From positions 5,920,016 to 5,984,015 of the forward strand of contig CP087965.1 in NCBI GenBank assembly GCA_024703855.1: 64,000 bases of DNA, written 5' to 3'. The notes beneath the pieces were generated by a model. That model made no database searches and was not told where the DNA came from. It saw only the letters and a program-made list of their open reading frames with translations. The translations under genes were made by a program, and so were the position numbers. This document shows positions 26,231 through 38,507 of this stretch, piece by piece; position 1 is the stretch's first letter, and each line of letters opens with the position of its first letter. The stretch is from Polaromonas sp. P2-4. GTDB taxonomy: Bacteria; Pseudomonadota; Gammaproteobacteria; Burkholderiales; Burkholderiaceae_C.

Positions 26231-28804
26231 ATGACCACGCAAGCCTCCTCCTCCACTTCCTCTTCCACCACGGGCAGCCCTGCACCCCTGACTTTGTGGC
26301 GCCACTGGTGGCGCAAGCAGTCGCCTTCGCGGCAAGACCGTTTCATCACGCTGGGCCCGCTACTGGCCGTGGTGCTTTTTCTGGCGGCTGTGATTGCGGC
26401 TTTCGGCTATCTGCGCATTGAGGAGATAGAACGCGAGCAGCAAGCCGTCAGACGCGATGTGGAATACGCCCAGCAACGGCTGCGCCTGCGCCTGCTTGAA
26501 AGGCAAGAACAGCTCATGCGTATTGGTCGGGATGTCTCCAACAAGGAAGTGGATGCAGAGGAGTTCGTTGTCCAGGCCGAATCGCTGGTCAATCAGTACC
26601 CTGAGCTGATGGCGGTGAGCTGGGTGGACAGCAAACGGCGCATCAAGGTCGCCTACGTATCGCCCAGCGCCAATGCCGGCCAGCGGCGCGCTGCAGGCGA
26701 CCAGCTCAAGGTTGGCGAGACAGATGGCACCTATGAACTGGCGCGGGACCTGCGCCAGCCGGTTTACTCCCGCCCTTTGGTTGCCAAAGAGGCCAATGGC
26801 TACAACACGCCCACGCTGCAATTGCAAGTGCCGCTCGATGACCAGGGCAAATTTAACGGCGTCATCATGGGCGAATACTCCATCGACGGGCTGCTGCGCT
26901 TTGGTGTGCCGACTGAAGTGACGGCCAAATATGCCGTGACCTTGGTGGACGATAAAAATCTGGTGCTGGCGGGTAACCTGCCGCCGCGGCGCAACCCTGC
27001 TGCCCGCCTGCTGCCCTGGTCCGACGCTGCAGCCGAGTACGAAATACCGGTTTCACCGGTGGGCAATGGCCTGCTGATACGTGCCGAGGGCTACCGTGCC
27101 TCGCTGGGCGTGGTGGGCAGCGGCTTTTTCTGGCTGGTCAGCGCCCTGAGCGCATTGACCGTCTGGATGCTGCTGGGCACCTGGCGCCATACCCGCCGCC
27201 GGGTGCAGGCCCAGCAAGCCCTGATTTCTGAAACCAACTTTCGCCGGGCCATGGAAAACTCCATGCTCACCGGCATGCGAGCACTCGATTTGCAGGGTCG
27301 CATCACCTATGTCAACCCGGCTTTCTGCCAGATGTCGGGCTTTAGCGAAAGTGAGCTGGTGGGCCGCACCCCGCCCTTCCCGCACTGGCCGGAGGCCGAG
27401 CTTGACACCCTGATGGCGCGGCTGGACGACGAATTGCATGGCCGCACACCACCGGGTGGTTTTGAGGTTCTCGTGAAGCGGAAAGACGGCCAGATCTTTG
27501 ACGCGCGCATGTATGTGTCGCCGCTGATTGACCCGCGTGGCCAGCAAACCGGCTGGATGACGTCCATGACCGACATCACCGAGCCCAAGCGCATCCGCGA
27601 GGAGCTGTCGGCGTCTTATGAACGTTTCACCACCGTGCTGGAGGGGCTGGATGCGGCGGTGTCTGTGGCACCGTTGGGCAGCGACGAACTGTTGTTTGCC
27701 AACAAGCTGTACCGGTCCTGGTTTGGCGGCGAAGTGTCCGGGCACATGAACCTGATTGCCCAGGCGGGCGTGCCAGCCGCAGCACCGACCGACGATGCAC
27801 TCGACGCAGTGGATGGCTTCGCCGGTCTTCCGACCGACGCACTCACCGCAGCCCAGACAGAAAACGCCGAGATCTTTGTGCCCGAGCTGGCGAAATGGCT
27901 GGAAGTGCGTTCGCGCTACCTCACCTGGGTGGACGGCCGCCTGGCGCAGATGGTGATTGCCACCGACATCACACCGCGGCGTCATGCCGAGGAGCAGGCG
28001 GCACAGCAAAACGAACGCGCCCAGACCGCGAGCCGGCTCATCACCATGGGCGAAATGGCTTCCAGCGTCGCGCACGAGCTGAACCAGCCGCTGACAGCCA
28101 TCAACAACTATTGCCATGGCATGGTGTCGCGCATCAAGGGCCGGCAAATCAGCAACGAAGACCTGCTGGTAGTGCTTGAAAAAACCGCCAAGCAGGCGCA
28201 CCGTGCCGGGCAGATCATCCAGCGCATTCGCGCGTTTGTAAAACGCAGCGAGCCCAACCGGATGCGCGCCGATGTGGCCACCATGGTCAGCAATGCGATG
28301 GAACTGGCCGACATCGAACTGCGGCGCCACCATGTGCGGCTGAGCCATTACATCGCGGCCCGCCTGCCCGAGGTCATGGTGGACCCGATCCTGATCGAGC
28401 AGGTGTTGATCAACCTGATGAAAAACGCTGCCGAGTCGATTGAGCAGGCCCACCTGCCCACGGCCCGCCGCAGCGTTGAATTGCGCGTGGTGCCCAAACA
28501 CATTGAAGACCAGAGCGTGGTCGAGTTTTCCGTCCTCGACACAGGACACGGCCTGTCGCCCGAAGTCATGACCCGGCTGTTCGAAGCGTTCTATTCCACC
28601 AAGGCCGAGGGCATGGGCATCGGCCTGAAATTGTGCCGCAGCATTGTCGAGTCCCACCAAGGCAGGATGGAGGCCCAGAACCTCTACAATGGCGAGGAAG
28701 TGGTGGGGTGCCGGTTTACCTTCTGGATTCCCGTGACACCCCTGCTTTCACCAGCGCCACCTGCTACCGATAACGTAGCAGCCAAGGACGCCGGCGTTCA
28801 CTGA
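26231..28804 (+). CDS. PAS-domain sensor histidine kinase (FixL/DctB-like)
   Basis: Intact, 857 residues from MTTQASSSTSSSTTG. A membrane helix near residues 38-60 (LGPLLAVVLFLAAVIAAFGY), a periplasmic sensor of about 230 residues and a second helix (FFWLVSALSALTVWMLLG) define the input. Two PAS domains follow (ALDLQGRITYVNPAFCQMSG; second around 460-580). HisKA contains the phospho-acceptor in EMASSVAHELNQPLTAINNY, and the ATPase domain shows NLMKNAAESIEQ, LDTGHGLSPEV and GMGIGLKLCRSIVESH. Autophosphorylation should feed the response regulator that starts 34 bp downstream. The start was placed at the ATG preceding the low-complexity Ser/Thr stretch. The signal sensed is unknown. Confidence 0.88.
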   Translation: MTTQASSSTSSSTTGSPAPLTLWRHWWRKQSPSRQDRFITLGPLLAVVLFLAAVIAAFGYLRIEEIEREQQAVRRDVEYAQQRLRLRLLERQEQLMRIGRDVSNKEVDAEEFVVQAESLVNQYPELMAVSWVDSKRRIKVAYVSPSANAGQRRAAGDQLKVGETDGTYELARDLRQPVYSRPLVAKEANGYNTPTLQLQVPLDDQGKFNGVIMGEYSIDGLLRFGVPTEVTAKYAVTLVDDKNLVLAGNLPPRRNPAARLLPWSDAAAEYEIPVSPVGNGLLIRAEGYRASLGVVGSGFFWLVSALSALTVWMLLGTWRHTRRRVQAQQALISETNFRRAMENSMLTGMRALDLQGRITYVNPAFCQMSGFSESELVGRTPPFPHWPEAELDTLMARLDDELHGRTPPGGFEVLVKRKDGQIFDARMYVSPLIDPRGQQTGWMTSMTDITEPKRIREELSASYERFTTVLEGLDAAVSVAPLGSDELLFANKLYRSWFGGEVSGHMNLIAQAGVPAAAPTDDALDAVDGFAGLPTDALTAAQTENAEIFVPELAKWLEVRSRYLTWVDGRLAQMVIATDITPRRHAEEQAAQQNERAQTASRLITMGEMASSVAHELNQPLTAINNYCHGMVSRIKGRQISNEDLLVVLEKTAKQAHRAGQIIQRIRAFVKRSEPNRMRADVATMVSNAMELADIELRRHHVRLSHYIAARLPEVMVDPILIEQVLINLMKNAAESIEQAHLPTARRSVELRVVPKHIEDQSVVEFSVLDTGHGLSPEVMTRLFEAFYSTKAEGMGIGLKLCRSIVESHQGRMEAQNLYNGEEVVGCRFTFWIPVTPLLSPAPPATDNVAAKDAGVH

Positions 28805-28838
28805 GACGGTTCAAAAAAGTTCACTGAGAAGGTTTGGC

Positions 28839-29463
28839 ATGAGCTTGATTCCCAAAAAGGCACGGTCTACGTCGTTGATGATGACGAGGGCGTGCGCGAC
28901 TCGCTGCAATGGCTGCTCGAAGGCAAGGACTACCGGGTGCGCTGCTACGACTCGGCCGAAACCTTTCTGAGCCGCTACGATGCGCGCGAAGTGGCTTGCC
29001 TGATCGTTGACATTCGCATGGGCGGCATGACCGGCCTTGAGCTGCAGGACCGCCTGGTCGAACGCAAGTCGCCGCTGCCCATCGTCTTCATCACCGGCCA
29101 CGGCGACGTGCCCATGGCGGTGAACACCATGAAAAAGGCGCCATGGACTTCATCCAGAAGCCTTTTCAGGAAGAAGCGCTGGTCAACCTGGTTGAGCGCA
29201 TGCTGGAGCAAGCCAAGGAAGCCTTCACCGACCACCAGCAGTCCGCCAGCCGCGACGCGCTGCTCGCCAAGCTCACCTCGCGCGAAGCGCAGGTCCTTGA
29301 ACGCATTGTGGCCGGCCGCCTGAACAAGCAGATCGCTGACGACTTGGGTATCAGCATCAAGACGGTGGAAGCGCACCGCGCCAACATCATGGAAAAACTC
29401 AACGCCAATACCGTGGCCGATTTACTCAAGATAGCCTTGGGCTCCAGCGCACCCAAGGTCTGA
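28839..29463 (+). CDS. FixJ-type response regulator, receiver plus LuxR HTH (two frameshifts)
   Basis: From MSLIPKKGTVYVVDDDEGVR (one A missing in the run near 28856) the receiver domain carries the phosphorylated Asp in LIVDIRMGGMTGLE and the conserved TGHGDVPMAV. A second missing base near 29137 restores KKGAMDFIQKPFQEEALVN. The C-terminal LuxR HTH reads LTSREAQVLERIVAGRLNKQ then SIKTVEAHRANIMEKL. Total about 208 residues, usual for FixJ/TtrR. It acts in the cytoplasm as the partner of the adjoining kinase. Frames move by -1 at each break, matching one-base deletions. Confidence 0.88.
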
Positions 29464-29477
29464 GCCTGAAATTCACA

Positions 29478-29534
29478 CGCTATCTTATTGATAGCTGTAT
29501 ACGCCCGTAGTTAATGGACTAACGGGCGTTTTTA
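29478..29534 (+). terminator. R1 repeat that forms a terminator after the response regulator
   Basis: The copy shows the first hairpin GCTATCTTATTGATAGC. The second half is ACGCCCGTAGTTAATGGACT followed by AACGGGCGTTTTT, a hairpin with a T-run on the plus strand. It is therefore an R1 copy in a form that should terminate transcription of the two-component operon. Confidence 0.7.
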
Positions 29535-29551
29535 CTTAAAAACCGCAAAAA

Positions 29552-30397
29552 ATGACCGCACAACTCATCAACGGCAACGCCCTCTCCAAACAACTGCGTG
29601 CAGAAGTCGCCCAACGGGCTGCCGTCCCTGCGCGCCCGTGGCATCACGCCGGGCCTGGCGGTGGTACTGGTTGGCGAGAACCCGGCGAGCCAGGTCTATG
29701 TGCGCAACAAGGTCAAGGCCTGCCAAGACAACGGCCTGCATTCGGTACTCGAGCATTACCCAGCCACGCTCAGTGAGGCCGAGCTCCTGGCGCGGGTCGA
29801 TGCCCTGAACAATGACCCGGCGATTCACGGCATCCTGGTGCAACTGCCGCTGCCTGCCCATATTGATGCACACAAGGTCATTGAAGCGATTTCACCGGCC
29901 AAAGACGTGGACGGCTTTCACGTTGCCAGCGCGGGCGCACTGATGGTCGGCCAGCCGGGTTTCTGGCCCTGCACGCCTTACGGCTGCATGAAGATGCTGG
30001 AAAGCATAGGCTACGACCTGCGCGGCAAACACGCCGTGGTCATAGGCCGCAGCAACATCGTCGGCAAGCCCATGGCGCTGATGCTGCTGCAAAAGAACGC
30101 CACCGTGACGGTATGCCACAGCGCCACCCAAAACCTCAAGGCCATGACACTGCAGGCCGACGTGATTGTGGCCGCCGTCGGCAAGCAAAGGTGCTGACCG
30201 CCGACATGGTGAAACCCGGCGCGGTGGTGATCGATGTGGGCATGAACCGCAACGACGAAGGCAAGCTCTGCGGCGACGTGGATTTTGAGGGCGTCAAGGA
30301 TGTTGCCAGCTACATCACCCCGGTACCCGGCGGCGTAGGCCCGATGACCATCACCATGCTGCTGGTCAATACGCTGGAAGCGGCCGAAAGAAACTAA
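29552..30397 (+). CDS. folD: Bifunctional methylenetetrahydrofolate dehydrogenase/cyclohydrolase (two frameshifts)
   Basis: MTAQLINGNALSKQLRAEVA is followed, after one extra base near 29623, by RARGITPGLAVVLVGENPAS, VYVRNKVKACQDNG (catalytic Lys), GILVQLPLPAHID, KDVDGFH and the NADP-binding GRSNIVGKPMALMLLQ. A missing base near 30187 (VGKQKVLTADMV) restores the end ITPVPGGVGPMTITMLL and NTLEAAERN. The length of about 282 residues is normal. It interconverts one-carbon folate units for purine, thymidylate and formyl-Met synthesis. The stop codon TAA immediately abuts the R2 repeat array. Confidence 0.93.
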
Positions 30398-30567
30398 CAG
30401 CCCCCACGCTCGTTCACTGCGTGTAACTCCCTGCCCCCTCAGGGGGCGCTTCCTGCCTTGGGGCGGCCCGGCGGCGGAACTAGCAGCCCCCACGCTCGTT
30501 CACTGCGTGTAACTCCCTGCCCCCTCAGGGGGGCTCCTGCCTTGGGGCGGCCCGGCGGCGGAACTAG

Positions 30568-31735
30568 TGTAGTGTTTCACTCAGTTTGAACTGTTTTCAG
30601 TTTTGACTTGGCGCGCATGACTTTCTCCAGAATGTCACGCGCACTTGCTGTCCAGATGAAGGGCTTTGGAGCCTCATTGTGAGCGAGTACGAAGAGCTCG
30701 ATGGCGCAGACAAGTTCGTCAACGCTTTTGAACACGCCGCGCTTGAGTCGATCCTCGCTGAGATTTCTGAAAAAGCGCTCCACCATATTCATCCATGAAG
30801 CGCTGGTTGCGGTGAAGTGCATGTGAAAGCGTGGACGCTTGGCCAGCCACTTCAAAACCTTGGGGTGTTTGTGGGTGCCGTAGTTGTCCAGCACCACGTG
30901 AATCTGCAAGTCAGGTGCGACGTTGGCATCAATCTGCCTGAGAAATTTCAGCCACTCGATGTGCCGGTGGCGCTGCTGACATTGCGAGATGACACTGCCA
31001 TCGAGAATGTTGAGCGCCGCAAACAGCGTGGTCGTTCCATGGCGTTTGTAGTCGTGGGTCATGGTCTGGGCCCGTCCACGTTTAAGGGGTAATCCAGGCT
31101 GTGTGCGGTCCAGTGCCTGCACCTGGCTTTTTTCGTCACAGCACAGCACCACGGCACGCTCGGGTGGATTCATGTAAAGCCCAACGATGTCGGTGAGCTT
31201 TTCTTCGAACCGGATGTCGTTGGAGACCTTGAACGTCTTGCTCAAATGGGGTTTAAGGCCATGCGAGCGCCAGATACGCGATATCGTGGCCGCGCTGGCA
31301 CCGGCTTCTTTGGCCATGGTGCGTGTGCTCCAGTGGGTTGCCGCTTCAGGCTGGGTTTGCGTGGTCAATTCCACGACCCGCTGGGCACTCACCTGGCGAG
31401 GGCGCCCGCCACGCGGTGCGTCTTTCTCTAACCCTTTGAGTCCCAGTTTGACGTAGCGAGCCACCCAGCGCCGCACCCGCGGGGCGCCGACATCAAGCTC
31501 CTGCGCAATCACGCTGTCCGCAAACCCTGCTGCTGCCATCAACACCATGTTGGCGCGCAACGCACAGCGAACGCTTGATAGGCTCGATGTACTCCAACGA
31601 AGCAGGGCCTCCAGATCATCTTGGCCAAACTCAACGACCACCCTGCGGTTCTTCATCTTGGAATCCCTCGAAACTGAAATGCTCAGCGTTGGAGAGATTT
31701 TAGAATAAAACGTTCAATATATATGAAACACTACA
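30568..31735. mobile_element. IS630-family insertion sequence (complete)
   Basis: The ends are perfect 12-bp inverted repeats (TGTAGTGTTTCA at 30568-30579, its complement at 31724-31735). CTAG flanks both sides (30564-30567 and 31736-31739), matching the CTAG preference and TA duplication known for IS630. The target CTAG is the junction of two R2 units, so each unit boundary is a potential insertion site. Confidence 0.88.
30577..31656 (-). CDS. IS630-family transposase
   Basis: Intact 359-residue protein beginning MKNRRVVVEFGQDDLEALLR. The N-terminal half holds helix-turn-helix domains (GFADSVIAQELDVGAPRVRR, TMAKEAGASAATISRIWRSH). The DDE domain shows VVLCCDEKSQVQALDR, IHVVLDNYGTHKHPKVLKW and TATSASWMNMVERFFRNLSE, which gives the D-D-E pattern of IS630/Tc1 transposases. 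The gene nearly fills the element and has no disabling change, so it may be functional. Confidence 0.92.
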   Translation of the reverse strand: MKNRRVVVEFGQDDLEALLRWSTSSLSSVRCALRANMVLMAAAGFADSVIAQELDVGAPRVRRWVARYVKLGLKGLEKDAPRGGRPRQVSAQRVVELTTQTQPEAATHWSTRTMAKEAGASAATISRIWRSHGLKPHLSKTFKVSNDIRFEEKLTDIVGLYMNPPERAVVLCCDEKSQVQALDRTQPGLPLKRGRAQTMTHDYKRHGTTTLFAALNILDGSVISQCQQRHRHIEWLKFLRQIDANVAPDLQIHVVLDNYGTHKHPKVLKWLAKRPRFHMHFTATSASWMNMVERFFRNLSEDRLKRGVFKSVDELVCAIELFVLAHNEAPKPFIWTASARDILEKVMRAKSKLKTVQTE

Positions 31736-31993
31736 CTAGCAGCCCCCACGCTCGTTCACTGCGTGTAACTCCCTGCCCCCTCAGGGGGCGCTTCCTGCCT
31801 TGGGGCGGCCCGGCGGCGGAACTAGCAGCCCCCACGCTCGTTCACTGCGTGTAACTCCCTGCCCCCTCAGGGGGCGCTTCCTGCCTTGGGGCGGCCCGGC
31901 GGCGGAACTAGCAGCCCCCACGCTCGTTCACTGCGTGTAACTCCCTGCCCCCTCAGGGGGCGCTTCCTGCCTTGGGGCGGCCCGGCGGCGGAA

Positions 31994-32436
31994 CTAGCCC
32001 TCGCTTGCGCCAGCCGCTGCCGGCCGGGTCAAACACCAAAGCGCCAAGCCGGCGCACAGCCACTGGCCAAAATACATGGCGCTGCCCAGGCCGTGCCACA
32101 GCCTCAGGCTTGCACCCTCGGCCCCGCGCTGACAATGCGCGGTGCCACGCCAAATTCCACCAGCAAGGCCAGCAGCAGCCCTGCCACTATGAATTTCATA
32201 GCTGGCCACGCATACGCGGCAAGGGCTTCATCGTCTCTTTTATTGAAGATCAGCAGCATCAATATGGCGCAGGCCGTGCTGAGCCAGGTTTGCGCAGTGA
32301 AGAGCTTGGCCGCCATGGCACCCGCCGCAGCCGGGCTGCCCAAGTGCACGAACAGCATGGGCACTACGAGAAAACCCAAAGCGGTCAGGCTGCCCCACCA
32401 GAGGGCCGCCAGCACAATACCAAAACGAGGTTTCAT
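31994..32436 (-). CDS. DUF4149 domain membrane protein (one frameshift)
   Basis: MKPRFGIVLAALWWGSLTAL opens a small inner-membrane protein with about four helices (GFLVVPMLFVHLG, LSTACAILMLLIFNKRD, FIVAGLLLALLVEFGVAPRI, WLCAGLALWCLTRPAAA). This matches DUF4149 (TMEM205-like) proteins. One base is wrong near 32130 (ARGAEGASLRLWHGLGSAMY follows in the shifted frame). The predicted length is about 147 residues; function unknown. It follows greA by 37 bp and is probably the last gene of carA-carB-greA-DUF4149. The stop codon TAG belongs to the adjoining R2 repeat. Confidence 0.72.
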
Positions 32437-32473
32437 ACCGAGCTCCGCCTGCTGTCCGTTTTTCTCGTGCCGT

Positions 32474-32950
32474 TCAGATATAGCTCACAGCCACGATTTC
32501 GTATCTTTTCACACCACCCGGTGCCAGCACTTCAGCGGTATCGCCTTCGTCTTTGCCAATCAGGGCGCGGGCAATCGGTGAGCCAATATTGACCAGACCC
32601 AGTTTGAGGTCGGCTTCATCCTCGCCCACGATCTGGTAAGTCACGTGGTCGCCCGTGTCTTCATCCTCCAGCTTGACGGTGGAGCCAAACACCACGCGCC
32701 GGCTCACCTCCAATGCGGTGGGGTCAATGATCAGGGCGGCAGACAACTTGCCTTCAATTTCCTGGATACGGCCTTCAATAAATCCCTGGCGATCTTTGGC
32801 AGCGTCGTACTCGGCGTTTTCGCTGAGGTCGCCCTGCGCACGCGCCTCGGAAATCGAGTTGATAACCCAGGGACGGTCGACGGTTTTGAGCTGGTGCAAT
32901 TCGGCCTTGAGCTTTTCTGCGCCGCGCTTGGTAATAGGTAAGGTTGCCAT
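32474..32950 (-). CDS. greA: Transcription elongation factor GreA
   Basis: Intact 158-residue protein started at MATLPITKRGAEKLKAELHQ. The N-terminal coiled coil includes ISEARAQGDLSENAEYDAAK, whose acidic tip (D and E) stimulates RNA cleavage by stalled RNA polymerase. The C-terminal domain ends GGVKRYEIVAVSYI with the GreA/GreB FKBP-like fold (GSPIARALIGKDEGDTAEV). An upstream Met six residues earlier is possible, but the chosen Met fits family length. It follows carB by 114 bp on the same strand, the usual Burkholderiales order. Confidence 0.95.
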   Translation of the reverse strand: MATLPITKRGAEKLKAELHQLKTVDRPWVINSISEARAQGDLSENAEYDAAKDRQGFIEGRIQEIEGKLSAALIIDPTALEVSRRVVFGSTVKLEDEDTGDHVTYQIVGEDEADLKLGLVNIGSPIARALIGKDEGDTAEVLAPGGVKRYEIVAVSYI

Positions 32951-33064
32951 GTTTTTATGCTCCTGCAAAAGCGAAACCGCCGCCAGTCACCTGGCAGCGG
33001 AATGTTTAATTAGTTCAAGTTTAATGCAAATCCGGCTTGATCAACCGGGGGATTAACCCCGTCA

Positions 33065-36308
<3,244 letters not shown>

Positions 36309-37498
36309 TTATTTCCCTCCAGCAGCCGATTGCGCTGCAGTTTCCATCAACGCCGTGAAGCGATCAAACAAATATGAAATGTCGTGTGGGCCGGGCGAGG
36401 CTTCCGGGTGGCCCTGAAAGCAGAACGCCGGCTTGTCGGTGCGGGCCAGGCCCTGCAGCGTGCCGTCAAACAGGCTGACGTGCGTGGGGCGCAGGTTGGC
36501 CGGCAGGGTTTTGTCATCCACCGCAAAACCGTGGTTCTGGCTGGTGATGCTGACGCGGCCATTGTCCAGGTCCTTGACCGGATGGTTGGCACCGTGGTGG
36601 CCAAACTTCATCTTGAAGGTTTTTTTGCGCCGCTGGCCAGCGCCATGATCTGATGGCCCAGGCAGATCCCGAAGGTCGGGATACCGGTTTCTATCAGTTC
36701 GCGCACGGCCACAACCGCGTAGTCGCAAGGCTCCGGATCACCGGGGCCGTTGGCCAAAAAGATGCCGTCGGGTTTGAGCTTGAGAATATCGGCGGCGGGC
36801 GTCTGTGCCGGCACCACCGTGATGCGTGCGCCGCGTTCAGCAATCATGCGCAAAATGTTCTTCTTCACGCCAAAATCAAAGGCCACCACGTGGAATTTGG
36901 GTGTGATCTGTACGCCATAGCCCGAACCAAGCTTCCACTCGGTCTGTGTCCACTCGTAAGTCTGTTTAACCGACACCACTTTGGCCAGATCAAGCCCCGC
37001 CATGCTGGGTGCGGCCTTGGCGGCTGCGACGGCTTTGTCGATGGCGGCTTGAGTCACCGCTTCGCCCTGGCCGAGCGCCAGAATGCAGCCGTTTTGTGCG
37101 CCCTGGGTGCGCAGGTGGCGCGTCAACTGGCGGGTATCAATGCCGGCAATCGCGACGGTGTTTTCCTTGACCAAATACTCGGACAAAGTCATGGACATGC
37201 GAAAGTTGGAGGCGAGCAGCGGCAGGTCTTTGATGATCAGGCCGGCGGCATGAACTTTGCCCGCTTCGACGTCTTCGGCATTGATGCCGTAGTTGCCGAT
37301 ATGAGGATAGGTAAGCGTGACGATCTGCTGGCAGTAGCTCGGATCCGTGAGGATTTCCTGGTAGCCGGTCATGGCGGTGTTGAACACCACCTCGCCGATC
37401 GTGGAGCCCGCAGCTCCAATCGAATTGCCGATAAAGACCGTGCCGTCTGCGAGCGCCAAAATGGCGTGAGGGGTATTTCCCTGTAGAGACAAAAGCAC
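36309..37498 (-). CDS. carA: Carbamoyl-phosphate synthase small subunit (one frameshift, GTG start)
   Basis: I place the start at GTG 37496-37498 (VLLSLQGNTPHAILALADGT) because GGAGAACCCA precedes it. The N-terminal domain (GEVVFNTAMTGYQEILTDPS) is followed by a class I glutamine amidotransferase domain with the catalytic Cys in FGICLGHQIMALA and His in FCFQGHPEASPGPHD. A T-run near 36625 has lost or gained a base, splitting the raw frame just after GHQIMALASG. The corrected length is about 396 residues. It supplies ammonia from glutamine to CarB. Upstream is an R2 copy. Confidence 0.93.
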
Positions 37499-37648
37499 TG
37501 GGTTCTCCGGGTTGGTTACGGTTCGCCCAAGCATGCACAAGAAACGTCTGTTAAAGACTGTTGCAGGCTGCTTTTGTAAGGGTGTTGGCTTTGTATGCGC
37601 TCGGGCGAAGCTGTGATTTGAAAAGCCACTGATTATAGCGTGAAGGCA

Positions 37649-37705
37649 TGACCCCCACGCTTTTTCACTACACGTAAACGCTGCCCTCCGAGGGGGCTAA
37701 TTTTC
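37649..37705 (+). repeat. R2 repeat, partial copy between carA and the methyltransferase gene
   Basis: Sequence TGACCCCCACGCTTTTTCAC, then GCTGCCCTCCGAGGGGGCTA and a truncated tail TTTTCCTGCTTG. It ends 8 bp before the stop of the methyltransferase gene and lacks the GGGGCGGCCCGGC part. Confidence 0.75.
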
Positions 37706-37712
37706 CTGCTTG

Positions 37713-38507
37713 TCAGCCCACGGGTTGTTTAAGTGAACTCGCGTACAGGCAAATCGCCGCCGCTGCGGCTACGTTCAGCGACTCTTCGCCGCCGGGCTGG
37801 TCTATGCGCACTTTCAGGCTCGCACGGGCCAGCAGGTCGTCGCTGACGCCCTGCCCTTCATGGCCCATGGCCCAGGCGCAGGGCATGGGCAGTTGTTGCT
37901 GGTGCAAAAGCTGCCGTGGTGCGAACTGGTGACGAGGATGGGAACTTGCAAGGCCGCCAGCGCTGTGGGCTCAACCCCTTCCACCAGCCGCAGGGCAAAG
38001 TGGGCGCCCATGCCAGCCCGCAGCACCTTGGGCGACCAGAGGGCTGCCGTGCCTTTGAGCGCAATGACCTGGCTAAAGCCGAACGCCGCCGCCGCGCTGC
38101 TGCAGAATGGAGCCGACGTTGCCGGCATCCTGCACGCGGTCCAGAATCACCGAAGCCGCGTCGAGCAACAAATCAGCCTCAGCAGGTAAGTCAAGGACGA
38201 AACCCATGCGCGCGGGCGACTCCAGGCCACTGATTTCCGGCAGCAAGGCATCGGAAATCACTATGTTTTTGATAGCTGCTTGCGCCCATTCGGCGGGGGC
38301 TAGAGGCCAAAATGACTCTGAAAAAACGGCAATAGCCGGTTTCAAGCCGCGCATGAGCGCCGCCCGGCACAGGTGGTCGCCCTCCAGCCAGACGCGCCCC
38401 TGCTTGCGGTAAGCCGTGCTGTGCTGCGAGAGCTTGCGCAGTTCTTTGACAAGCGGGTTGTCGCGTGAGCTGATCTGAGTGACAGGAACGGAAAAACCCG
38501 CGCTCAC
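37713..38507 (-). CDS. TrmH/SpoU-family RNA methyltransferase (two frameshifts)
   Basis: The chosen start is a GTG at 38505-38507 that overlaps the rnhB stop (GTGA). VPVTQISSRDNPLVKELRKL and WLEGDHLCRAALMRG are the N-terminal substrate-binding part. The SPOUT domain includes VILDRVQDAGNVGSILQ, LRAGMGAHFALRLVEG and, near the end, AMGHEGQGVSD and GGEESLNVAAAAAICLY, which form the SAM-binding knot. Breaks lie near 38095 and 37900. It methylates the 2'-OH of an rRNA or tRNA nucleotide; which one cannot be told. Residues FWPLAPAEWAQAAIKNIV are encoded by an R1 repeat lying in frame. Confidence 0.85.
38260..38314 (+). repeat. R1 repeat in frame inside the TrmH-like gene
   Basis: CTATGTTTTTGATAGCTGCT, then TGCGCCCATTCGGCGGGGGC and TAGAGGCCAAAAT: a near-consensus copy. 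On the other strand it encodes FWPLAPAEWAQAAIKNI without a stop, extending the protein between the substrate-binding and SPOUT domains. Confidence 0.85.

Larger units (their letters stand above)
30398..31997 (+). repeat. R2 tandem repeat array, five 86-bp units split by an insertion sequence
   Basis: Units lie at 30398-30483, 30484-30567, 31740-31825, 31826-31911 and 31912-31997. Each starts CAGCCCCCACGCTCG, contains CCCCCTCAGGGGG and ends GGCCCGGCGGCGGAACTAG. They are near-identical; unit 2 is two bases shorter. The IS630-type element sits exactly between units 2 and 3. The first unit begins right after the folD stop, and the last unit provides the TAG stop of the DUF4149 gene on the other strand. 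Confidence 0.93.

Noticed and set aside
27053..28660. 535-codon open frame antisense to the sensor kinase
   Set aside because: It is a shadow of GC-rich codon use opposite an intact, well-recognised kinase gene; no domain or ribosome site supports it.
28839..29463. Programmed frameshifting in the response regulator (two shifts at A-runs and G-runs)
   Set aside because: The same kind of lesion occurs in about thirty unrelated genes of the window, and no slippery heptamer with a stimulatory structure stands out, so a sequencing cause is far more likely.
30398..31997. CRISPR-like array
   Set aside because: The 86-bp units are contiguous tandem repeats with no spacers and are related to dispersed intergenic repeats; there are no cas genes.
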